A DNA stretch of 64,000 nt from Kitasatospora aureofaciens (GTDB taxonomy: Bacteria; Actinomycetota; Actinomycetes; Streptomycetales; Streptomycetaceae): positions 1-64,000 of the forward strand of contig NZ_JAHTKP010000011.1 in NCBI RefSeq assembly GCF_019192735.1, given 5' to 3'. The position numbers and the translations under genes were made by a program. The notes beneath the pieces were generated by a model. That model saw only the letters and a program-made list of their open reading frames with translations. It was not told the DNA's origin and ran no database searches. Shown here piece after piece: positions 23,638-30,797 of the stretch (positions within the stretch are counted from its first letter, which is position 1; each line of letters opens with the position of its first letter).

Positions 23638-24546
23638 GTGAGCCAGCCACAACCCGCCGCCTACTCCTACCGCGAGGTCACACCGGACGAACAGTTCCTC
23701 TCGGCCTGGACGGTGTCCCCGACGACCGGGCTGCCGACCAGCGCCACCGGCCCCTGCCCGCGCTGTGGCCACAGCTGCCTGATGCCCGTCACGACCAAGA
23801 TCATCGCCGGGGCCGCCACCGCCCCGGCCACCGAAGCGCCGTCGCCACCCCCGGAACCGCTCACCCTGCAGTTCGTCTGCACCTGCGGCGAAGCCCACGA
23901 CAGCCGGCCCGCCGGCCCCTACCGCCTGCGCCCCGCCCAGGACCGCCGCCGCGCCGAGGCCGCCATCGCCCTGCGCGCGGCCGCCACCACCCAGGGCGCC
24001 GACGTACGCGCCGCGGCCGAGAAGTGGCTCACGGGCATCACCGCGCTGTACGGCCTCTTCGGCCTGGCAGGCGTCGTCGCGGGCCGCACCACCATCGCGT
24101 CCCTCGGCACGGCCGGCAAGACGACCGTGGCCGCCGCCGCCCTGCTCGGCATCGCCTCCGCCGGAGGCGCCATCCTTACCGGCTACCGCGCCGCCTACGG
24201 CTGGCCGGTCGCCCAGCCGGTCGCCGACGACACCGAACTCGCCCGCTGGAAGGCACGCCACGACGCCTACGCCTTCAGCGCCGCCGCCGACCTCCGCCGG
24301 GCCGTCGCCCTGGCCGTCGCGGCCCTGGGCGCACTCGTGCTGACGGTCGGCCTGATCTGGTTCCTCCCGGCGAAGTCCTCGGCAGGTTCCCCGCCGAACC
24401 TGGTCGACGCCGGCTCTGCGCGGAGCGGGAAGTCGACCACGCCGACTTCTCACTCCGCGCCCTCCGCCCGCTTCGCGAGCTCTCACCTCTCGACGTCGAG
24501 ATGGAACGTGTCCTCGCTGTCGGTGTCGTTGATCGTCCTGACGTGA
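23638..24546 (+). CDS. Zinc-ribbon plus membrane-segment protein, odd C-terminus
   Basis: This 302-residue protein has an N-terminal Cys-rich part (CPRCGHSCLM near residue 40 and CTCGEAH near 81) that could bind zinc, then two membrane segments near residues 135-180 (AGVVAGRTTIASLGTAG and AAAALLGIASAGGAILT) and a third at about 225-245 (AVALAVAALGALVLTVGLIWF). No family is recognised. The last 45 or so residues are low complexity and are read through a hairpin (24418-24460) and antisense to an unrelated gene remnant, so the original stop was probably lost. The start is GTG 23638. Confidence 0.6.
   Translation: MSQPQPAAYSYREVTPDEQFLSAWTVSPTTGLPTSATGPCPRCGHSCLMPVTTKIIAGAATAPATEAPSPPPEPLTLQFVCTCGEAHDSRPAGPYRLRPAQDRRRAEAAIALRAAATTQGADVRAAAEKWLTGITALYGLFGLAGVVAGRTTIASLGTAGKTTVAAAALLGIASAGGAILTGYRAAYGWPVAQPVADDTELARWKARHDAYAFSAAADLRRAVALAVAALGALVLTVGLIWFLPAKSSAGSPPNLVDAGSARSGKSTTPTSHSAPSARFASSHLSTSRWNVSSLSVSLIVLT
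24418..24460. terminator. GAAGTCG-type hairpin inside an open frame
   Basis: Eighteen-base arms pair at 16 of 18 positions (the two exceptions could be G-U pairs in one transcript) around a seven-base loop ACCACGC. The core nearly matches 21437-21473. It lies inside the 3' end of the plus-strand frame and just beyond the stop of the minus-strand remnant at 24483. Confidence 0.6.
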
Positions 24547-24655
24547 ACGAACCCGCTGACCTCCCGGAACACCCCGGTGCCGCCGGTGGTCCCCAGGTCG
24601 AACTCGGCCGCCGGGCCGGACGGGCCGAAGGGCACCGGCCCCCTGTGAGGTGATC
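24483..24655 (-). pseudogene. C-terminal remnant of an allene-oxide-cyclase-barrel-like protein
   Basis: On the minus strand a frame of about 45 codons reads FDLGTTGGTGVFREVSGFVH and continues to a normal-looking end HLDVER before TGA (24483-24485). The GGTG(V/R)FRxxSGxVxVR pattern with a closing strand is typical of small secreted AOC-like beta-barrel proteins. No start, signal peptide or first barrel half can be found upstream in frame, so this is a fragment left by deletion. Family assignment is from pattern memory only. Confidence 0.45.
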
Positions 24656-24890
24656 TGCCCGCCGGCCAGCCTCCCCGACGCCGACCCCGCCGCCCTCACC
24701 GCGACCATCGACCGATCGCACCCCGGCTACCGGCCGGCGTCCTGGGAGGGCACCGTCCCGGACGACCTCGCCGACACCTTCGTGCTCTGGCGCCGCGCCA
24801 TGGACGACATGCCGACGGGCAGCACCGACTTCGGCGCGGTGGTCTGGGACTTGGCGCGCGTCCGCGAGTCCCACGCCCCACCCCGGCGGC
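24650..24890 (+). pseudogene. Remnant of a GNAT acetyltransferase
   Basis: The frame contains HPGYRPASWEGTVPDDLADT, then FVLWRRAMDDMPTGSTDFGA and WDLARVRES. This is the central linker of two-domain GNAT acetyltransferases of actinomycetes (the W-x-G-x-x-P-D-x-L region and the DAPxG-like turn). Both the N-terminal acetyl-CoA-binding domain and everything after RVRES are missing, and the frame then runs into unrelated sequence. It is a double-truncated pseudogene. Confidence 0.55.
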
Positions 24891-25200
24891 GCCGAACTCG
24901 CCCAACCCGCGCGCTGGTTCGGCTAGAACTTGCCCTGGGCCGCCCCGGGCACGGGACGGGTGCGCCTGCTCATCGTGTGCACGTCCTGTCTCATCGACGA
25001 TAGGGGTGCCGCCCAGTCTCGTCCGCCCCGACCGCCCACCGCAGCCCGATCCCCGATCCGGACCGCCCCCGATGCCCGGCAGGCCACCTCCCCGCCACCT
25101 CCCGGCAACCGGGCGCCCCCGCAGCACGTCCCCATGGGTGATCATGACGGTCGACACCGGACCGGACCGGCCCGGCCCGACGAAGGAGCGCGGACTGCTC
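24891..25200. other. Gap with no recognisable gene
   Basis: About 310 bases between the GNAT remnant and the phosphotransferase gene. The only visible point of interest is GAAGGAG near 25181, the probable ribosome binding site for the downstream gene. The rest looks like degraded coding sequence without an identifiable family. Confidence 0.4.
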
Positions 25201-26094
25201 ATGGACGGCTACGCCATCGACGAATCGCTGGTGCGCTCTTTGCTGCGGGACCAGCACCCGGACCTCGCCACCCTGCCCATCCGCGAGGTGCCCGGTGGCT
25301 GGGACAACCAACTCTGGAGGCTCGGCAACGAGTTGGCCGTACGGATGCCGCGCACGCAGCGGGCGCCGTCGCTGCTGAGGAAGGAGCAGCAGTGGCTCCC
25401 CCTCCTCGCCCCGCGCCTGCCGCTGCCCGTGCCCTGCCCGATGCGGGTCGGCGAGCCGTCGGAGCGCTTCCCGTTCCCCTGGACGGTCGTGGCGTGGGTC
25501 CCGGGCGAGCCGAGCGACCACGCGCCGATCGACCGCTCGACGCACGCGGCCGAGCGGCTGGCCGGCTTCCTCCGGGCGCTGCACCAGCCCGCGCCCGCCG
25601 ACGCACCGGCCAACGCGCCCCGCGGAGCGCAACTCATCGCCGTCGACGGCGAATTCGAGAAGCTCTTCCGCGCAGTCGTCCCAACCGGCCACGCCACCGC
25701 CGAAGTTCGGGCATCCTGGGAGAATTCCGTCGCAGCGCCGACCTGGGACGGCCCGGCGGTGTGGCTGCACGCCGACCTCCACCCCGCCAACGCCGTCGTC
25801 GCGGACGGGACCCTCGCCGGGGTGATCGACTTCGGCGACCTGTGCGCCGGCGACCCGGCCACGGACCTCTCCGCCGCTTGGCTGTTGCTGCCCTCGGCCG
25901 GGCTCCCGGCTGTCCTCGACGCCTACGATCCCGCCGACCCGGCGATGATCCGGCGGGCACGGGGCTGGGCCCTCCTCCGCAGCCTCGCCCTGATCGACAT
26001 CGGCCGCGCCGGGGATCGCGGCCTCCCCGGCGGAAAGCCGACCTGGGGCCCCGCCGGCCGGGCGGCCCTCGCCCGGGTACTCGCGTCCACCTGA
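25201..26094 (+). CDS. Aminoglycoside phosphotransferase (APH) family protein
   Basis: This 297-residue kinase-like protein has the APH fold. The Brenner-type catalytic loop is WLHADLHPANAVV (Asp near residue 190), the metal-binding motif is GVIDFGDLCAGDPATDL, and the substrate-lobe start is VPGGWDNQLWRLG. APH-family members phosphorylate aminoglycosides, macrolides or small metabolites; the substrate is not predictable. ATG 25201 follows GAAGGAG at a slightly long spacing; ATG 25144 in the same frame is an alternative. It sits in a region rich in gene remnants. Confidence 0.8.
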   Translation: MDGYAIDESLVRSLLRDQHPDLATLPIREVPGGWDNQLWRLGNELAVRMPRTQRAPSLLRKEQQWLPLLAPRLPLPVPCPMRVGEPSERFPFPWTVVAWVPGEPSDHAPIDRSTHAAERLAGFLRALHQPAPADAPANAPRGAQLIAVDGEFEKLFRAVVPTGHATAEVRASWENSVAAPTWDGPAVWLHADLHPANAVVADGTLAGVIDFGDLCAGDPATDLSAAWLLLPSAGLPAVLDAYDPADPAMIRRARGWALLRSLALIDIGRAGDRGLPGGKPTWGPAGRAALARVLAST

Positions 26095-26404
26095 CCGCCC
26101 CGCATCCGCTTTCGCCACCCCGCCCGGACACCATCGAACTGCCGCACCCAGTAAGGAGGTTGCCCCACCTTCCCGGGCCACTGCGACAACGATCAGAGTC
26201 AGCGCACTCGCACTCGGGCTGCCCGGGTGGATGTACCCGCCGTACAGGTTCGGCACCTGGAGGGCTGTGACTGCGGGATCGGACCGAGTGAGCGTCGCGG
26301 CGGATCAGTGTGCACCCGGAGAGTTTGATCGTTCTGCTGTACATGCCCCCCTTCTCCTCCACACCTCCCCCTCCGCCCGCGCACATCGCGTCGCCGAGGC
26401 TCCC
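26095..26404. other. Gap with no recognisable gene
   Basis: Some 310 bases without a convincing frame. Base composition is less GC-biased than the flanks, with ACGATCAGAGTCAG and GAGTTTGATCGTTC. No repeat or terminator stands out. It probably contains the promoter of the downstream SH3 gene and more degraded sequence. Confidence 0.35.
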
Positions 26405-26732
26405 GTGGCCCTGATCGGCCGGGCCACGGCGGCCGTCCTCATCTCTGACCATCCTGCTCGTCCCGGCCGCTGTCACCGGCGGTCAGCGGGCGCCCGAGGT
26501 CGGGGCCGGGTGGTGGGAGGTCTCCGCGACCGCCGCCAACGTGCGGCTCGGCCACTCGGGCGGCGACACCGTCATCGGCCTCGCCGGGTACGGCCACCGC
26601 GTCGAGGTCGTGGACACCTGGACGTCGCCGCTCGGCGCCCGCTGGGCCAAGGTCATGGTCGCCCGGACCCGCGTCACCGGCTGGGTCCTGTGGTCGCTCC
26701 TCGCGCACCGCGACCCACCTGCGGAACCGTAG
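26405..26732 (+). pseudogene. Frameshifted secreted SH3-domain protein
   Basis: GTG 26405, with GAGG six bases upstream, opens VALIGRATAAVLI, the first half of a signal peptide. The natural continuation LTILLVPAAVTGGQRAPEVG is found one frame over, from CTG 26445, and runs through a bacterial SH3-like domain (SATAANVRLGHSGGDTVIGL to VTGWVLWSLLAHR) to TAG 26730. Deleting a single base near 26444 joins the halves into one signal-peptide plus SH3 protein of about 108 residues. Such domains bind peptidoglycan or metals. Either a real one-base insertion or a sequencing error is possible. Confidence 0.55.
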
Positions 26733-26764
26733 AATCCGCAGGCAGGCACGAGGAGAGGATCGGC

Positions 26765-27454
26765 GTGTTCCGAGCGCAGCGGGTGCGTACCGCGCAGTTG
26801 ACGCAGTGGCGGGGTGAGGGCGAGGTCCGCGGGGTCGCGTTGATGCTGCCCGGCGGGTTCGTCCGGGGCCGGGGCGGGCCGGTGAAGGTCGCCGAGCTCG
26901 GTCTGCGCGACCTCGCCGCCGAACTCACCGAACGTGGGCGGGCCCACGGCATCGCCGTCCACCTGCTGCGCTACCGCTGCAGCGGCTGGAACGGCCCGGA
27001 CGCCGACACCGCCGTCGACACCCGCTGGGCGCTGGACGAACTCGCCCGCCGCTACGGCCCGGTGCCGGTGGTCCTGGTCGGCAACTCGCTGGGCGGTCGC
27101 GCCGCGTTCTGGTGCGCCGGGCATCCGAACGTCACCGGGGTGGCCGGCATCGCGCCCTGGCTGCCCAGCGGGGACGCGGTCGAGCAACTCGCCGGGCGCC
27201 GCGTGCTGATCGTCCACGGCACCGGCGACCACAGCGCGGCGGGCGCGACCCAGTCGCTCGAATACGCGCTGCGGGCCCGGGATGTGGTGCCTGACCTCGC
27301 CCGCTACGAGGTCCCGGGCGGCAGCCACTACCTCGTGCGGCAGGCCGCCGACATCAGCGCGCTGACCACGTCGTTCACGCTCGCCACCCTCGGCGCGGAG
27401 CCGTCTGCGCTCGCCGCCGGCGCGGTGTGCACGCGGCTGCCCGCCCGGGCCTGA
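26765..27454 (+). CDS. Alpha/beta hydrolase (dienelactone-hydrolase-like)
   Basis: This 229-residue protein has a compact alpha/beta-hydrolase fold: ALMLPGGFVRG, a nucleophile elbow VLVGNSLGGRAAFWCA (Ser near residue 107), Asp in VLIVHGTGDHSAA and His in VPGGSHYLVRQAADI. The serine nucleophile and lack of signal peptide point to a cytoplasmic esterase or thioesterase. GTG 26765 follows GAGGAGAGG. It is 32 bases downstream of the frameshifted SH3 gene. Substrate unknown. Confidence 0.75.
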   Translation: MFRAQRVRTAQLTQWRGEGEVRGVALMLPGGFVRGRGGPVKVAELGLRDLAAELTERGRAHGIAVHLLRYRCSGWNGPDADTAVDTRWALDELARRYGPVPVVLVGNSLGGRAAFWCAGHPNVTGVAGIAPWLPSGDAVEQLAGRRVLIVHGTGDHSAAGATQSLEYALRARDVVPDLARYEVPGGSHYLVRQAADISALTTSFTLATLGAEPSALAAGAVCTRLPARA

Positions 27455-27477
27455 GGCACCCCCACCCTGCCCTGCCC

Positions 27478-27531
27478 TGCCGATCGGCAGGGGGCATCGC
27501 CGCTGGTCGGCGAACGATGTGCCGATCGGCA
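27478..27531. promoter_or_regulatory. Two identical palindromes TGCCGATCGGCA
   Basis: The 12-bp palindrome TGCCGATCGGCA occurs at 27478-27489 and 27520-27531, 42 bp apart (four helical turns). The first is part of a longer palindrome CCCTGCCGATCGGCAGGG (27475-27492) that could also terminate the upstream hydrolase transcript. The pair lies upstream of the secreted protein gene at 27616. Confidence 0.55.
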
Positions 27532-27615
27532 TATGGTCCGTGCGGGGCTGCGGCGACCAGGCTTGGGAGCACCGAAACGGCGGCCACCGGGGCCGCCGGA
27601 CGAAGGGAGCCCACC

Positions 27616-28221
27616 GTGTTCCGCACCCGCACCGCGATCGCCGCCGCCGTCGCCGCGCTCGCCCTCGCGACGCTCACCGCCGCAGCCCCCGCCCCGACCC
27701 CGACCCCCGCTCGCGCGGACAACCACCGCCCCGCGAGCGTCCACGGCACCGGCCGCATCTCGTACGCCTTCGCCCCGGACGACGAGATCCGGTTCACCGT
27801 CGACGCCCAGGCGGCCCCGTTCACCCACCCGTTCCCAGGCGTCCCCAAGCTGGAGCACGGCCTGCCCACCGACGCCCGGGGTACGGTCAGCTGGTCCCAT
27901 CGCGACGCCGCCACCGGCAAGGTCTACCGTGCCGAGGCCGCGGTGGACTGCCTGGTCACCGGCGGCCCGGTCGCCACCCTGACCGCCGTGGTGACCAGCT
28001 CGGACGTCGGCACGGTCGGCGAGCGGATCGGCCTGAGCATCTACGACGGCCACGGCAAGGGCAGCCGCCTCGGCTTCTCCTGGGGCATAGGCAACCTCGA
28101 CGTGGACGCCACCGGCCAACCCCGCCAGGCGGTGACAGGCACCTGCATGGCGCCGGCTCCGTTCGCCCCGGTCGTCGACGGCGGCTACACCGTCCACCAC
28201 ACCGAGCTGCCGACCCACTGA
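27616..28221 (+). CDS. Secreted protein of unknown function
   Basis: This 201-residue protein has a Sec signal peptide (MFRTRTAIAAAVAALALATL, cleavage likely after the ARA at about residue 34). The mature part is predicted beta-rich with segments GTGRISYAFAPDDEIRFTV, RGTVSWSHRDAATGKVYRAE and RLGFSWGIGNLDVDATGQP. The two Cys of the mature domain (VDCLVTGG and TGTCMAPA) could form a disulfide. No family is recognised, though repeat-lacking beta-barrel proteins of this size are common in the actinobacterial secretome. The start is GTG 27616 with GAAGGGAG upstream. Twin palindromes lie about 85 bases before the start. Confidence 0.7.
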   Translation: MFRTRTAIAAAVAALALATLTAAAPAPTPTPARADNHRPASVHGTGRISYAFAPDDEIRFTVDAQAAPFTHPFPGVPKLEHGLPTDARGTVSWSHRDAATGKVYRAEAAVDCLVTGGPVATLTAVVTSSDVGTVGERIGLSIYDGHGKGSRLGFSWGIGNLDVDATGQPRQAVTGTCMAPAPFAPVVDGGYTVHHTELPTH

Positions 28222-28222
28222 C

Positions 28223-28260
28223 CGACTCAGCGACTCAGCGACTCAACGACTCAACGACTG
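28223..28260. repeat. Tandem 8-bp repeats CGACTCAG/A
   Basis: Five consecutive copies of CGACTCAG or CGACTCAA follow the stop of the secreted protein gene, in the gap to the convergent cupin gene. A slippage-prone microsatellite; no function apparent. Confidence 0.7.
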
Positions 28261-28279
28261 CACCTCACCGCGCCGGGGC

Positions 28280-28624
28280 TCACACCTCCGTCAGGGCGAT
28301 CTCCGGCTCCTCCCCGTCCGCCAACAGGAAGTAGGCCAGGAATGTCGTCCCCTCTTCGCCGGCGTCGAACCGCACGGGCACCCCCTCGGGCTCGTGGAAC
28401 ACCTCCCCGGCCGTCAGCAGCACCTCGTCCCCGCCCTCGACCTGATAGCGCACCGTCCCGTCCAGCACACTCCCGACCACCGGACAGTTGTGCACGTGCC
28501 ACCCGGCAGCGAACCCGGGCTGCATGGTGATCCGCCGCACCTCCACCCGGGCCGTCGGCTTCACCGGCAGCACCGGCACATCCAGCAGCACCTCACGCGA
28601 GAGAGGAGCCTGATCAATCGTCAT
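28280..28624 (-). CDS. Cupin domain-containing protein
   Basis: This 114-residue single-domain cupin has the first motif GWHVHNCPVVGSVLDGTVRY (metal-binding His pair, with Cys and Val where Glu is usual) and the second motif GEVFHEPEGVPV. The metal set His-His-His is present. Small cupins of this sort are often isomerases, dioxygenases or binding proteins, so the role is open. ATG 28624 is chosen since GGAG lies nine bases upstream; an ATG at 28639 would add five residues but has no site. Confidence 0.8.
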   Translation of the reverse strand: MTIDQAPLSREVLLDVPVLPVKPTARVEVRRITMQPGFAAGWHVHNCPVVGSVLDGTVRYQVEGGDEVLLTAGEVFHEPEGVPVRFDAGEEGTTFLAYFLLADGEEPEIALTEV

Positions 28625-28717
28625 ATCGCGGTTCTCCATGAGCGATCATTCTGCCCGATCGCCGGGGCTCCCGGAATAGTGTGGCCCCCGCACCCCCGAC
28701 CTGCCTATCGTCGGAGG

Positions 28718-29071
28718 ATGAGCACTCGAACCTTCCGCATCATGGTGCGCGGCGTCTTCGACGGCCTGACCACCGAACAGCGCGCCGAACTCCAAGCCCA
28801 CGCCCCCGAACACGACGTCCTGCACGCCACCTTCACCCCCGAGGGCCACCTCACGTACGACCTCACCGCCCGGGCCGCGTTCACCTTCCGCTTCCTGGAC
28901 TCCGGCGAGGCGGAGGAGGACATCCTGGACGCGACCGAACGCGCCGAGCAGTCCGCCCAAGCCTGGCTGACCGAACGCGGCTACGGCTACAAGAACCTCC
29001 GCTCCCAGGCCGACGACCTCTCCCAGGCCCCGCTCGGCAAGCGCCAACGCCGCGCCGCCGCCTCCCGCTAG
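28718..29071 (+). CDS. DUF6204 family protein
   Basis: This 117-residue protein begins MSTRTFRIMVRGVFDGLTTE and contains HDVLHATFTPEGHLTYDL and a FTFRFLDSGEAEEDI segment, the hallmark of a small actinobacterial family that I recall as DUF6204. No reaction or structure-based role is known to me. The overall alpha/beta pattern and the C-terminal amphipathic helix ending in basic residues (GKRQRRAAASR) suggest a cytoplasmic protein. The ATG follows CGGAGG directly. Confidence 0.65.
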   Translation: MSTRTFRIMVRGVFDGLTTEQRAELQAHAPEHDVLHATFTPEGHLTYDLTARAAFTFRFLDSGEAEEDILDATERAEQSAQAWLTERGYGYKNLRSQADDLSQAPLGKRQRRAAASR

Positions 29072-29093
29072 CCCCCTCCCCCTCCGCCACCTC

Positions 29094-29132
29094 CTTGAGC
29101 CCTCAGCGCGAGGCTATACTTGAGTGCTCAAG
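29094..29132. promoter_or_regulatory. MarR-type operators CTTGAG-N2-CTCAAG
   Basis: A perfect inverted repeat CTTGAG-TG-CTCAAG at 29119-29132 ends just before the AGGAGG ribosome binding site of the MarR gene. A degenerate copy CTTGAG-CC-CTCAGC lies 25 bp upstream at 29094-29107. The location fits autorepression. Confidence 0.65.
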
Positions 29133-29141
29133 GAGGTGGCA

Positions 29142-29651
29142 ATGACTGACCCACAGACCGACCCACAGACCAGCCCACAGACCGACGCACAGGCCGACCC
29201 ACAGACCGACCCGCCCGGCCCCGACCCGCTGGACACCGCCCTACGCCTCGTCCGCGCCCAGGCCACCCTGGTCAAACGCTTCGACGCGGGCCTCAGCGGC
29301 CTGCACGGCGTCAGCCTCTCCGACTTCACCATGCTGCTCCGCCTCAGCGAGGCCCCCGGCGGACGCATGCGCCGCGTCGACCTCGCCGAAGCCCTCGGCC
29401 TCACCGCCTCCGGCGTCACCCGCGGCCTCGCCCCACTCGAACGCATCGGCCTGGTCACCCGCGAGGCCGCCCCCCGCGACGCCCGCGTCGCCTACGCCGC
29501 CCTCACCCCGACCGGCCGCGAACGCCTCTCCGAAATGCTCACCACCGCCCGCCAGATCGCCACCGACGTCTTCACCCCCACCCAGTGGCCCCCCAATGAC
29601 CTCACCACCCTCGCCACCCTCCTCACCCCCCTCACCGGCCCCCGCCGCTGA
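29142..29651 (+). CDS. MarR family transcriptional regulator
   Basis: This 169-residue protein has the MarR winged helix (RVDLAEALGLTASGVTRGLA as the recognition region, then RIGLVTREAAPRDARVAYAA as the wing). The first 25 residues are a low-complexity leader of PQTD units encoded by a 12-bp tandem repeat. No target gene is adjacent on the same strand; the palindromes upstream suggest autoregulation. ATG 29142 has a near-ideal AGGAGGTGG site. It is convergent with the ArsR-type gene. Confidence 0.88.
   Translation: MTDPQTDPQTSPQTDAQADPQTDPPGPDPLDTALRLVRAQATLVKRFDAGLSGLHGVSLSDFTMLLRLSEAPGGRMRRVDLAEALGLTASGVTRGLAPLERIGLVTREAAPRDARVAYAALTPTGRERLSEMLTTARQIATDVFTPTQWPPNDLTTLATLLTPLTGPRR
29149..29215 (+). 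repeat. 12-bp tandem repeat coding the MarR N-terminus
   Basis: About five imperfect copies of ACCCACAGACCG encode the PQTD/PQTS/AQAD leader of the MarR protein. The length is a multiple of three, so copy-number change would not shift the frame. Confidence 0.7.
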
Positions 29652-29708
29652 CCCCCTCTGAACCCGCCACTGGCCGCGACCACCAAAACCACTGCACGGC
29701 AGCCGCCG

Positions 29709-30689
29709 TCAACCTCCCGCCGCACTCAGCAGGACCTCCGCAGCCTCGGTGCGGGCGTACAGGACATGGCGGCCCGCGCGGTGGGCGGAGAGCAGGCCGG
29801 CGGCGCGCAGGGCGGTGAGGTGCTGGGAGACTCCGCCCGGGGTCATGCCGGTGCGGCGGGCGAGTTCGGCTGTGGAGGTCGGTTCGTCCAGCTCGGCCAG
29901 CAGCAGTGCCCGTCCTCGGCCCAGCACCGCCGCCAAGGCGTGCGAGGGCTCGCGCTCGCGCCGCTCCCACAGGGTGGCGACGCCGCGCGGTGGGTAACGC
30001 AGGGTCGGCTGCCAGAGCGGGGTGCTGACCGAGAACACCCTGGGCCACACGAACACCGACGGCACCAGCAGCAGCCCTCGCCCGCCCAGGCTCCGTCCGC
30101 CGCGCGCGAAGTGGTGGCCGACGTACAGGGTGTCCGTGTCCCAGGTGACCTGCGGGTCGAGGTCGTTGAGCAGTTCCTGCACGCCGCCGCGCGCCAGCAG
30201 GCGGGCGCGGTGCAGCATGTCGCCCTCCAGCAGGGCCCGTATCCGCGGCCAGTACGGTGCGAGGGTCAACTCCCAGAACGCCTCGACGGTGTCGGCGAGT
30301 TCGGCAAGGCCCCGGTCCGGGTCCGCGTGCAGCGCCGCGACCCGCGCGGACTGCGGCGCCCGCGGTCCGCTCAGCGCGGCCCGAACCGTCTCGGGCGGGG
30401 TGGCGCGCAGGACGTCCAGTTCGACTCGCAGGTCCGGCACGGTCGTGGTGGGCGGCGGCGCCACGAACACCGGGATGGCCCGGGGCGGCGCCGGCACGAG
30501 GTCGGCGAGCAGCCCCCAGTCGAGCCCGGCAGCCGCCAGCCGCTCGCGCGCAGCCTCCGCCCACGGCCGGTGCAGTGGATGCTCGGCGGGCCGGGTGAGC
30601 ACCCGCACTGCTGCCACCGCCTCCCACAACGGGGAGAGCGCGAACCGGGTGAGCGCCAAGTCCTTGGTGGTGAACTCGAACCGGATCAT
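29709..30689 (-). CDS. DUF5937/ArsR-type winged-helix regulator
   Basis: This 326-residue protein is a paralogue of the one at 19452-20441. The N-terminal domain reads MIRFEFTTKDLALTRFALSP with the SPLWEAV motif, and the C-terminal ArsR-like part is ELARRTGMTPGGVSQHLTAL followed by LSAHRAGRHVLYART. ATG 30689 has GGAGG eight bases upstream; a longer frame lacks a site. It is divergent from an MFS exporter gene and probably regulates it. An imperfect palindrome lies between the two. Confidence 0.82.
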   Translation of the reverse strand: MIRFEFTTKDLALTRFALSPLWEAVAAVRVLTRPAEHPLHRPWAEAARERLAAAGLDWGLLADLVPAPPRAIPVFVAPPPTTTVPDLRVELDVLRATPPETVRAALSGPRAPQSARVAALHADPDRGLAELADTVEAFWELTLAPYWPRIRALLEGDMLHRARLLARGGVQELLNDLDPQVTWDTDTLYVGHHFARGGRSLGGRGLLLVPSVFVWPRVFSVSTPLWQPTLRYPPRGVATLWERREREPSHALAAVLGRGRALLLAELDEPTSTAELARRTGMTPGGVSQHLTALRAAGLLSAHRAGRHVLYARTEAAEVLLSAAGG

Positions 30690-30737
30690 CCGCCGGCCTC
30701 CTTCGGTGAAGCGCCAGGCCGCCACCCGGCCGCCGTC

Positions 30738-30757
30738 GATTTAGCCCACGCTGAATC
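30738..30757. promoter_or_regulatory. Imperfect palindrome GATTTAGC-N4-GCTGAATC
   Basis: Seven of eight positions pair across a four-base spacer. It lies midway between the ArsR-type regulator and the MFS gene and is a candidate operator. Confidence 0.45.
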
Positions 30758-30797
30758 CGTGGACCGCCCAGCGTGCCATCCGCCAAGGTCTGACGCC

